Below, piece after piece: positions 26,741 to 33,717 of a stretch of DNA of 64,000 bases (positions are counted from its first letter, which is position 1; every line of letters begins with the position of its first letter). This DNA comes from CAZMNY01 sp964567745 (GTDB lineage Bacteria; Planctomycetota; Planctomycetia; Pirellulales; Pirellulaceae). The position numbers and the translations under genes were made by a program. The notes beneath the pieces are model-generated. The model had not been told where the DNA came from, ran no database searches, and worked only from the letters and a program-made list of their open reading frames with translations. The stretch covers positions 9,392 to 73,391 of the forward strand of contig CAZMNY010000044.1 of the NCBI GenBank assembly GCA_964567745.1, written 5' to 3'.

Positions 26741-27256
26741 ATGGCTCTCGATATGACGCCACGCGTCACCGAGTATTTTCAGTCGAATCCTCGTGCGATG
26801 ACGATGGTTGCAGCTCGCGAACTGGGGATATCGGAAAGCCAAGTCATGCGAGGACTTCCGAGCGATAAAGTGACGGAACTTGACTCGGGACGGTTCGTGG
26901 AAATGATGGACCGATTTGCTGACTACCAGAACGTTCACGTTATTGTCTCAAACGGAGCGACGACGATCGAGTCATTTGGGAAATTCGGTAACTTTTCCAC
27001 CTTCGGGCCTTTCTTCAACGTCCAAACCAAATCGCTTGACATGCATATTCGGCATAACGAAATCATGTCGGTTTTTGCGGTCGAGAAACCTGGCCATCTG
27101 GACGGAGTCGCGACGCTAAGCGTTCAATTCTACGACCGTCTCGGCAACAGCGCATTCAAAGTATTCTTGACGTTTGGCAACAAGACGCCTACGGAAAACT
27201 GCAGGAATTGGTGGTTGAGTTTTCGAGATCAGTTCAAGATCGAGGCTGACTCCTAA
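26741..27256 (+). CDS. HutX/ChuX-like haem utilisation protein
   Basis: 171 residues from the ATG at 26741 (purine-rich AAGAAAGCAGGGA upstream). The pattern fits the HutX/ChuX fold: 'NPRAMTMVAARELGISESQVMRGLP' (N-terminal helices), 'VHVIVSNGATTIESFGKF' , 'FFNVQTKSLDMHIRHNEIMSVFAVEKPGHLDGVATLSVQFYDRLGNSAFKVFLTFG' read in parts, where 'LDMHIR' corresponds to the family's 'LHGHIR' strand. HutX proteins carry haem to the HutZ oxygenase in the cytoplasm. No hutZ or TonB gene is nearby. The downstream gene (70 bp) encodes an unknown protein and is probably co-transcribed. Confidence 0.65.
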   Translation: MALDMTPRVTEYFQSNPRAMTMVAARELGISESQVMRGLPSDKVTELDSGRFVEMMDRFADYQNVHVIVSNGATTIESFGKFGNFSTFGPFFNVQTKSLDMHIRHNEIMSVFAVEKPGHLDGVATLSVQFYDRLGNSAFKVFLTFGNKTPTENCRNWWLSFRDQFKIEADS

Positions 27257-27326
27257 GTCACCAACCGCCGGATCCAAACACTCGACTGTTGACGTTGAAA
27301 CACCCGTACGCGAACGGAATGTGACG

Positions 27327-27914
27327 ATGAACGATCTTGAAAATGCACGTGCAATCTTGGAACGAGCACGGGACTCTCTTACGAGGCGACTTGTTGAAAA
27401 CGTCAATGAGTACAGCGACCGCCTATTAGAAGATGCCGCGGGCGGTAGCTACATGGATGAGATTGAGACTCTGCAATCAAGGATTGGTAATCGACTTAAT
27501 AGTATCAAGATCATGCTATCCAATTTGCCAACTAACGAAACGCCGAGCGACGCCAATGGAGCGGATGTCGCCGTCGCGCCGTATCAAGACCGAATCGCGC
27601 AAGCTGAGACGCCGAACGAAAACTTTGCTACCTTTGGCCGCAAGATCGCTGCCAACGACATCCCAGGCGCAAGTCGTGCTCTCGCCGAATTGTTCAACGT
27701 GAATACGACACTTGCCCATCGTTGCGCCAGTATCTTTCGGGACAGCCTCAATCGCGATCCGAATACGATTCAAAAAGCGATGCAGTTGCGAACAACAATA
27801 CAAGCAGGCCAGGACAACGATTCGCTAATGCTCTTATGGGACTGCTTTGGCCTGCAAGGACTCGATGCTGTCAGAATCCTCGAAACGCTCAAAGCTAGGT
27901 TCATTTCCACGTGA
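27327..27914 (+). CDS. Protein of unknown function downstream of hutX-like gene
   Basis: 195 residues from ATG 27327 (a GTG lies at 27321). It has no signal peptide. The first ~75 residues look like a long amphipathic helix pair ('LENARAILERARDSLTRRLVENVNEYSDRLL', read in parts), and the last ~100 are also helical ('ASRALAELFNVNTTLAHRCASIFRD', 'LLWDCFGLQGLDAVRILETL'). I do not recognise the family. Its position 70 bp after the HutX-like gene suggests a linked role. Confidence 0.6.
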   Translation: MNDLENARAILERARDSLTRRLVENVNEYSDRLLEDAAGGSYMDEIETLQSRIGNRLNSIKIMLSNLPTNETPSDANGADVAVAPYQDRIAQAETPNENFATFGRKIAANDIPGASRALAELFNVNTTLAHRCASIFRDSLNRDPNTIQKAMQLRTTIQAGQDNDSLMLLWDCFGLQGLDAVRILETLKARFIST

Positions 27915-27946
27915 ACGATGTGTCCAATCTTCGAACTAGTGCTGCG

Positions 27947-28101
27947 TTACAGCTTGATCTTAGGGTAGACCGAGAGCAGCTTTGACCTCGCGTCGTCAAT
28001 CTTCATTTGCCAATCGACGCCCCGTTGGGTTTCGTTGACATCGCTGGCCCATGCTGAGGTTTCTCGGCGCAGGGTCTCGATGTCGCCGATGCAGAACGGG
28101 C
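27947..28101 (-). pseudogene. IS630-type transposase C-terminal remnant
   Basis: About 51 codons on the minus strand: 'IGDIETLRRETSAWASDVN', 'GVDWQMKIDDARSKLLSVYP' and the terminal KIKL-stop at 27947-27949. This is the C-terminal end of IS630-family transposases (ETLRRETAAWA...VDWQMKIDDAR). Upstream the frame is lost at about 28101, so the element is truncated. No inverted repeat could be identified. Confidence 0.7.
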
Positions 28102-28591
28102 GCGCTCACACATGATGGACAATCTTGCAAATTTTGGGTTGGTTTTCCACATTGTCATCCCGCGGTCGCGCTTAAGACCTCGGAACGGCCTGGGGTGAAT
28201 CTATGGCAAGTGCCAAGCGTGACTGAGGTTGCGTCGTGGAAGGAGCCATACCACGCAGGATGCAAGCGATTTGAGCAAGCAATGTCTTGCTGTCACGCGA
28301 AGGTTTGAAGCGTCGCGTTTAGAGGAAGGAAAGCTAGCAGCCGCGTATGAGTACGCAGTGCCGATCATTTCCCGTCGATTGCTCGCGTCATCTGGCACGA
28401 TAGAAAGGCGCGAACGAAGTTTCGGAGTCGTTTGAGATGGCGCTAGTTTCTCGGACAGTCCAGACTCTTATTTTGATGGTACAACCTTAGGCAAGGAGTG
28501 CGATCAATGAAGAAGAATGGAACGGAACGTCGAGAATAACCAGCCAACAAAATAAGACTCAGCAGCGCCCAGGAAACTGTAGCCACCTCAA
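28102..28591. other. Debris region without a recognised gene
   Basis: 490 bp between the IS630 remnant and the DapA-like gene. Short frames exist, for example one containing 'DLSKQCLAVTRRFEASRLEEGKLAAAYEYAVP', but none has a start, length or homology that convinces me. It probably contains decayed sequence from past insertions. Confidence 0.4.
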
Positions 28592-29542
28592 TCAATCAAC
28601 GCCATACGACTTGTCAGGCCATTGCTCCCACCAGTCCATGAACACCTTCAATTGCTGTTCAGCAAATCGCTGTTGGCTCGGCGCCAACCGGTCGCTCGAA
28701 TTGAAGTGGTGCTGATATTCGGGATTGCCTTGCAGCGTCATCAGGTGCTTGTAGTAGAGCACCAGATCGGGACCTTCATCGAAAGTGGAGAGCACGATGA
28801 GAGCATCGTCTAGCTCCTTGGCCAAGCGTCGAGCTTCAACGTCGCCTTCGACGGCGGCTTGGCATAGCGCAATCAAGTGAAGCACGTGCTTCGGAATGCA
28901 GTTGCCGATTCCCGTGATCGCACCCACGGCCCCGCAGTGCAAGAAGCCGTGAAAGACTTGCGTGTCGACGCCAACCATCAGCAGCACGTTGTCATCGGCA
29001 TTCGTGATATGTTCGGCAGCGTAACTCAGCGAATCGCGTCCGCCGAACTCTTTAAAGCCGACGAGATTGGGAAATTCACTTCGCAGATCAAAAAACAAAT
29101 CCGCTCGGGTCTCGAATCCATAGTAGGGACTGTTGTAAATCACCGCAGGCAGTTCGGGCGCCGCACCGAGGATGGACGCAAAATGGGCTCGTTGCGCTGC
29201 TGGCGAAGTGCCGCGTGAGAGAACACGAGGAATGACCATCAGCCCCTTGGCACCGGACGCTTGCGCGTGTCGAGCGTGTTCGGTGGCTATCGCCGTGTTT
29301 TGGGCGCCGGTGCCAACCACAACCGGCACTCCCGCGTCGGCCAGTCGAGCCACTCCCTCTTGTCGCTCGGCATCGGTAAGAAGAGGCCAATCGCCCATCG
29401 AACCGCAATAGACGACGGCCTGCATACCCGCCGAAATGAGTTCGCAGCCCTTGCTCACCAGCGCCTCATAATTGGGTCGCCGATCCTCGCCGCACGGCGT
29501 CATGATTGCCGGAATACAACCGCGAAAAACACTGGGATCCAT
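28592..29542 (-). CDS. DapA-family aldolase/deaminase, candidate 1-pyrroline-4-hydroxy-2-carboxylate deaminase
   Basis: 316 residues of a DHDPS-like TIM barrel. The Schiff-base Lys164 is in 'NLVGFKEFGGRDS' and the catalytic Tyr136 in 'PAVIYNSPYYG'. 'MQAVVYCGSMGDWPLLTDAER' replaces the G-T-T-GE substrate-carboxylate loop of true DapA, so lysine biosynthesis is unlikely. With the hydroxyproline epimerase and dehydrogenase 3.6 kb away, the best guess is the deaminase that turns pyrroline-4-hydroxy-2-carboxylate into alpha-ketoglutarate semialdehyde. The strand differs from those genes, and it is third in line after an amidohydrolase gene, so another keto-acid aldolase is possible. Confidence 0.78.
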   Translation of the reverse strand: MDPSVFRGCIPAIMTPCGEDRRPNYEALVSKGCELISAGMQAVVYCGSMGDWPLLTDAERQEGVARLADAGVPVVVGTGAQNTAIATEHARHAQASGAKGLMVIPRVLSRGTSPAAQRAHFASILGAAPELPAVIYNSPYYGFETRADLFFDLRSEFPNLVGFKEFGGRDSLSYAAEHITNADDNVLLMVGVDTQVFHGFLHCGAVGAITGIGNCIPKHVLHLIALCQAAVEGDVEARRLAKELDDALIVLSTFDEGPDLVLYYKHLMTLQGNPEYQHHFNSSDRLAPSQQRFAEQQLKVFMDWWEQWPDKSYGVD

Positions 29543-29645
29543 CGTCTGCTCGAGTTCTTATTGTTACTGAGGTGTCGCCAATACGATTCTCATCGTTTTA
29601 GAAGATGACGAGCAGATCAACAAGTGTCGGCCGAGCATCGCTTGG

Positions 29646-29903
29646 CTACTTTGCTTTGGCCGATTTCACCCATCTGACAATCATGTCGCGAAGCAGTACT
29701 AACTCTCGAAGTTTGCGACCGCTGAGCTGATGACCTGCCGAAGCGGAGACGATGCCCAGCTTATCCTTGATTGCGGCGTCGTCGACCGCTTTCGGGTCGT
29801 CGGCTCGAGCAAGTCGTTCGATGGACGGACCGGCGAACGCAATTCCTGCGGCCCCAGTTGCAGCGAGAAATCGCCGGCGAGTATGAGTTCGCGAGTTTGT
29901 CAT
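29646..29903 (-). CDS. Tat-signal mini-protein of unknown function
   Basis: 85 residues from ATG 29903. A strong twin-arginine leader (HTRRRFLAATGAAGIAFAG) is followed by only ~50 residues: 'DDAAIKDKLGIVSASAGHQL', 'LVLLRDMIVRWVKSAK'. The part 'KLGIVSASAGHQLSG' resembles the start of Tat-exported TIM-barrel epimerases, so it may be the stump of such a gene; it could also be a genuine small exported protein. It lies between the amidohydrolase and DapA-like genes on the same strand with gaps of 75 and 103 bp. Confidence 0.5.
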   Translation of the reverse strand: MTNSRTHTRRRFLAATGAAGIAFAGPSIERLARADDPKAVDDAAIKDKLGIVSASAGHQLSGRKLRELVLLRDMIVRWVKSAKAK

Positions 29904-29978
29904 CTCTAGCATGGTTCGTTTCCCGTTGCGGTCTTGGGGAATGAATGTATGACAATGATGGCGACGATGGACTGCCGG

Positions 29979-30998
29979 TTAGGTGGTTTGAGCATCGAAT
30001 TGAACGCCAAACAACCTAGCGGCATTGCGCCAGAATATATCCTCGATCACATCTCGACTCAGACCGGCAATCTCCGCCGCGTGTTTCATCGACAACAACT
30101 GCTCGTAGATCGCCAAAATGGGTCGGCCATCGCAGTGCGGAAACGGCAGGTCTTGTTTCGAGAAATCTACGCTTTGCCAGGCTCGTCCAAACGCTGTGTA
30201 TTGGCCACGGAAATAGGTCGCGTCCACTCCGTCTGATCCATAGAGAATTCGCTTCGTGTCCTCTTCGCGAAACAACGTCAGTATGGGGCGAAGGTCAGTC
30301 ACCGCGGACAGGTCGTACCAGATGTTCGGCAAATTGCGAAGTCGCTGAACGGCTTGCCGAATCGGCCAGTACGTGAAGCTGCGAGCACAGTGGGCCAAGA
30401 TCCAGCGGATGTTGGGATAACGCCGCGTTGTGAATTCTTCCAGGTCGGCTAGATTTTGTTCATCTGCACATCCGTGGAATCGCGACAGGTGCATCGTCAC
30501 GAACAGCCCCAGCTCGTTTGCGAGCTCCATCTGCTCATGCGGAAGGAAATCTTCGATTCGGCATTGAGCGATGTCGCCGGAAACCGAGAAGACACGATAC
30601 GGCTTCATACCGACGACGCGTCCTCGTTCAACGTCATCGCGAATCTCATCGGTTGTGCAGGACGGCGTCACGAGCCGGTTCAGCCTCGATTGCGAGTCTT
30701 GCGACACCTGCTCGACCGCCCAGCGGTTATGCCCAGCAACGTCGATGCCGTCAAAGGGGGCGCCGAGCACGAGGAAATGCGTCTCGCGTCCTGGATACAG
30801 CTTCTTGGCCCAGGCTCGAATGCAGGCCATATCCGCCGCCGACCACTTCGGACGGTCGTCGTTTGGCAGATGTGCGGGATCAAACAAGTGGATGTGGGCG
30901 TCGAACACTCGGCTCGGCACGAAGTCCGCGAGTTCCTCGCGCCAGATCAGAGCATCGTGTTCATCGTACTGGCCAACAGTCAACGGACATCGCCTCAT
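29979..30998 (-). CDS. Amidohydrolase family 2 (TIM-barrel metal-dependent hydrolase)
   Basis: 339 residues. The N-terminal metal motif 'VFDAHIHLFDP' (HxH), mid 'LFVTMHLSRFHG', 'IRWILAHCARSF' and 'RILYGSDGVDA' (Asp ligand) and the C-terminal 'DIFWRNAARLFGV' define the Amidohydro_2 family, which includes decarboxylases (ACMSD, iso-orotate) and lactonases. Substrate is not predictable. It starts the minus-strand unit that continues to the Tat mini-protein and DapA-like genes, and is divergent from the aminotransferase gene 98 bp away, suggesting shared control. Confidence 0.82.
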   Translation of the reverse strand: MRRCPLTVGQYDEHDALIWREELADFVPSRVFDAHIHLFDPAHLPNDDRPKWSAADMACIRAWAKKLYPGRETHFLVLGAPFDGIDVAGHNRWAVEQVSQDSQSRLNRLVTPSCTTDEIRDDVERGRVVGMKPYRVFSVSGDIAQCRIEDFLPHEQMELANELGLFVTMHLSRFHGCADEQNLADLEEFTTRRYPNIRWILAHCARSFTYWPIRQAVQRLRNLPNIWYDLSAVTDLRPILTLFREEDTKRILYGSDGVDATYFRGQYTAFGRAWQSVDFSKQDLPFPHCDGRPILAIYEQLLSMKHAAEIAGLSRDVIEDIFWRNAARLFGVQFDAQTT

Positions 30999-31096
30999 CT
31001 GAATTGGTTGCGATCACTTGGGACATGCAAGCGGCTCAGGGCGTAGAATGCACGCTGGGTACCCGTTCGTCAACTAGCTCCGCAAGACAAGTCACG

Positions 31097-32449
31097 ATGA
31101 ATCAGCGACCGTCGGATTCGACACACGATGTATCAAGATCGATGGAGCTATACGCTCGCGCCTTGGAGCTCATCCCAGGCGGCACGCAGCTCGTTAGCCG
31201 TCGCCCAACTCGATTCGCCAATGGCGTCTCACCTGCCTACGCGACGCGAGCGGAAGGCAGTCGTTTTTGGGACGTTGATGGAAATGAGTATATCGATTGG
31301 GTCAGCGGAATTGGCGCGATCATTCTCGGCTATGCCGATCCGGTCGTCGACGCCGCCGTCAAGCGGCAAATCGACAAGGGCCTCAACTATTCAATCAATC
31401 ACGAACTCGAAATCGAGTTGGCCGAAGAGCTCGTCAAACGAATTCCCTGCGCGGAAATGGTCCGTTATGCAAAGGGAGGAGGCGAAGCGTGCGCGATTGC
31501 GATTCGCATTGCCCGGGGAGCCACAGCGAGAGAGAAAGTTCTCTTCTGCGGCTACCACGGCTGGCACGATTGGTACCTAGCCGCCAACTTAAACCGCCAG
31601 TCGCCGCTGGACAGCCATCTCTTTCCAGGGATCGACCCGGTGGGCGTTCCGCAATCGCTCGACGGCACAGCGCTGCCGTTCGCCTATGGCGATGTCGATT
31701 CGCTTCGACAACTGCTCGACGAGCATCGAGGCGAGGTCGCGTGCATCATCATGGAGCCGCTGAGGAGTGATCATCCGCCCGCAGGTTTTTTGGAGGACGT
31801 CGCAACACTGTCGAAGCAGCACGGAGTCGTGTTGATCTTCGACGAAGTCTCCACCGGTTTTCGCCCATCGGATGCGGGAGTACAGTCGGTGGTGGGCGTC
31901 ATGCCCGACTTGGCTGTGTTCGCCAAATCGATTTCCAACGGCTACCCGTTCGGCGCTGTTGTGGGGCGTCGCGAAGTTATGCGACACGCCGAGACCATGT
32001 TCATCTCGAGCACCTACTGGAGTGACACAATTGGACTTCGCGCGGCTCTGACGACGCTTCGAGAGATTCGCAAGCGAGGTGCCGATCAGCAGATTCGAGA
32101 ATACGGCGAGCAGCTTCAGACGCAACTCAATGAGATCGCCGACTGCGTCGACGCGCCGATCACTTGCCAGGGCGTCAACTACCATCCCTACCTCAATATC
32201 GAGCTTGAGGACGACGGCCTAAAGCGTAAGGTCAGCACGCTGTACGTCCAAGAGATGGCCAAGCGCGGATGCCACGGCTATACATCGTTCTATCTCAACG
32301 CCGCACAAAACGACGTTGACCTCAAGCAAACCACCGAGGCGGCTCGGCAAGTCTTCTCGCTCATCCGCGACGCCCTTCAATCCGGCACGCTCGACGCCAA
32401 ACTATCAACAGCCGAGCGAACCGAAAGCTTCCGCCGCCTCGTCCGCTAG
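31097..32449 (+). CDS. Class-III aminotransferase, glutamate-1-semialdehyde-aminotransferase-like
   Basis: 450 residues from ATG 31097. PLP-fold type I motifs are clear: 'FWDVDGNEYIDWVSGIGAIILGY', 'YAKGGGEACAIAIRIAR', 'LIFDEVSTGFRPS' (D249) and the PLP Lys277 in 'AVFAKSISNGYPFGAVVG'. The closest recognisable family is GSA aminotransferase/aminomutase (HemL-like), but the sequence 'GGGEACAIAIRIAR' replaces the 'SGTEA' motif of true HemL, so another amine substrate is likely. It is divergent from the amidohydrolase gene. The frame extends upstream to 30518, but that part overlaps the amidohydrolase gene. Confidence 0.82.
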   Translation: MNQRPSDSTHDVSRSMELYARALELIPGGTQLVSRRPTRFANGVSPAYATRAEGSRFWDVDGNEYIDWVSGIGAIILGYADPVVDAAVKRQIDKGLNYSINHELEIELAEELVKRIPCAEMVRYAKGGGEACAIAIRIARGATAREKVLFCGYHGWHDWYLAANLNRQSPLDSHLFPGIDPVGVPQSLDGTALPFAYGDVDSLRQLLDEHRGEVACIIMEPLRSDHPPAGFLEDVATLSKQHGVVLIFDEVSTGFRPSDAGVQSVVGVMPDLAVFAKSISNGYPFGAVVGRREVMRHAETMFISSTYWSDTIGLRAALTTLREIRKRGADQQIREYGEQLQTQLNEIADCVDAPITCQGVNYHPYLNIELEDDGLKRKVSTLYVQEMAKRGCHGYTSFYLNAAQNDVDLKQTTEAARQVFSLIRDALQSGTLDAKLSTAERTESFRRLVR

Positions 32450-32515
32450 AAGCACAACCGCATCGCCCCGCCGCAGCCAAGGACCACCCTGGAGTGAACA
32501 ACGCGCAGCGCATTT

Positions 32516-32543
32516 GTTTAACCCGCCGCCGGAGGCAAGGCCG
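32516..32543 (+). repeat. REP sequence (left of the assembly gap)
   Basis: GTTTAACCCGCCGCCGGAGG then CAAGGCCG. It continues as CGAACCA, as in the 105-bp repeat units on the other side of the gap, so the array probably extends through the gap. Confidence 0.8.
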
Positions 32544-32556
32544 AACCATCTGCGCC

Positions 32557-32656
32557 NNNNNNNNNNNNNNNNNNNNNNNNNNNNNNNNNNNNNNNNNNNN
32601 NNNNNNNNNNNNNNNNNNNNNNNNNNNNNNNNNNNNNNNNNNNNNNNNNNNNNNNN
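32557..32656. other. Assembly gap (100 Ns)
   Basis: Exactly 100 N, the usual placeholder for a gap of unknown size. It is flanked on both sides by the same REP-containing repeat, so a collapsed tandem array is the likely cause. Confidence 0.98.
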
Positions 32657-32866
32657 CGACAGGGCGTCCATGGCGAACTCGTTTAACCCGCCGCCGGAGG
32701 CAAGGCCGAACCATGTGGCATCCTGAGTCATTACCACCTCGCCTTCGGCAAACGGGGTAAGCGACAGGGCGTCCATGGCGAACTCGTTTAACCCGCCGCC
32801 GGAGGCAAGGCCGAACCATGTGGCGCCCTGAGTCATCACCACCTCGCCTTCGGCAAACGGGGTAAG
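32657..32866. repeat. Two 105-bp direct repeats, each with an inverted pair of REPs (BIME-like)
   Basis: Units at 32657-32761 and 32762-32866 start with CGACAGGGCGTCCATGGCGA and differ at only a few positions (for example CATCCTGAGTCATTA versus CGCCCTGAGTCATCA). Each unit holds one plus-oriented REP (CGTTTAACCCGCCGCCGGAG..., about 32680-32705 and 32785-32810) and one minus-oriented REP (CCTCGCCTTCGGCAAACGGG..., about 32737-32763 and 32842-32868). The second unit abuts the stop codon of the RAYT gene. Inverted REP pairs in tandem are what BIMEs look like in enterobacteria. Confidence 0.88.
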
Positions 32867-32869
32867 CGA

Positions 32870-33490
32870 TCAATGGTATGTGGTCCACGCATCATCAATC
32901 CCGCCAAACCCCTGCACAAAGCTCCATTTCTGAGGCGGCTTCCCCTCGCGGATTGGATTCTTTTCGACGTAGCGAATGGCATTCTCTATCGCTTCTTCGT
33001 CGTCGAGGTAGGTCGCCCATTGGTTTTCCGCCCACAGCGAAGGGAGTCGGTCGGTGTGTGTTTTCCGCAAGTGCTGCATAGGATGCAGATTCTCTTCGAG
33101 TAACTGCCGAGTCGCAGCGCCTTTCAGCAGGTTGGCAACTTGTTCGATGGGGTAGTTGTGCCTGGCCACGACGAAATGGACATGTTCAGGCAAGATCGAG
33201 CAGGCCCACACGACAAGGCCGTTCTTTCGAACGAACCGTCCAAATCCGATTGCGGCCGCGAGAGCTTGCCGCCCTGTGAGAGTGACCGGCGGGTAATGGA
33301 GAGCGTTGCGAGCCTCGCGCCGCCAGTTAGCGTATTCGGTCGGGGGAATGTCGACGCGGTTCACTGACTTTGTCGCGTGGCCGAACTTCACCAGTTCCCA
33401 GGCGTGAACACAATCGGACAACGAACCACGTGGGTCGTTGGGTAGCCAAAACCCATACGTGCCCCAGATGAGGTGAAATCCATGAATCAT
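32870..33490 (-). CDS. REP-associated tyrosine transposase (RAYT, Y1/HUH family)
   Basis: 206 residues, intact. The HUH motif H103-V-H105 lies in 'SILPEHVHFVVARH' and the candidate nucleophile Y174 in 'AIRYVEKNPIREG', both in the order expected for IS200/IS605-like RAYTs. The N-terminus 'FHLIWGTYGFWLPNDPRGS' is typical of the planctomycete TnpA-REP group. RAYTs nick and rejoin single-stranded REP DNA and are usually single-copy chromosomal genes. This one is directly flanked by REPs: a BIME array touching its stop codon and a REP at 33555-33586 upstream of its start. The start ATG at 33490 is the only candidate that keeps the conserved N-terminus. Confidence 0.9.
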   Translation of the reverse strand: MIHGFHLIWGTYGFWLPNDPRGSLSDCVHAWELVKFGHATKSVNRVDIPPTEYANWRREARNALHYPPVTLTGRQALAAAIGFGRFVRKNGLVVWACSILPEHVHFVVARHNYPIEQVANLLKGAATRQLLEENLHPMQHLRKTHTDRLPSLWAENQWATYLDDEEAIENAIRYVEKNPIREGKPPQKWSFVQGFGGIDDAWTTYH

Positions 33491-33526
33491 TGCCGGCCTC
33501 CTTCATGTGCGACGTAACAACTGACC

Positions 33527-33590
33527 TAGCCTGCGGCGGTAGACGAATCCGCTCAACCTCGCCTACGGCAAGCGGGTTAAACGAGCCCTC
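33527..33590 (-). repeat. REP pair upstream of the RAYT gene
   Basis: A degenerate copy (AGCCTGCGGCGGTAGACGAA, about 33527-33547) followed by a well-conserved minus-oriented REP (CCTCGCCTACGGCAAGCGGG then TTAAACGAG, about 33557-33586). Together with the array at 32.5-32.9 kb they bracket the RAYT gene. Confidence 0.75.
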
Positions 33591-33717
33591 GGTATATCAA
33601 TCGCTTTTTGTCGGCAAAGGCCATCACGGACGCCGCTTAACTACTCGGCTTGACGGTGATGGTAGACTGTGAATCTGCTTGTCTGCGACGGAAACATCAC
33701 ACTGGCTAGGCGCCGTT

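Noticed and set aside
28225..28440. Plus-strand frame of about 68 codons before the DapA-like gene
   Set aside because: No start context, no family match, located in transposon debris.
32657..32866. Direct repeats that might suggest a CRISPR array
   Set aside because: The repeat units are 105 bp, adjoin without spacers, and contain inverted REPs; no cas gene is near.
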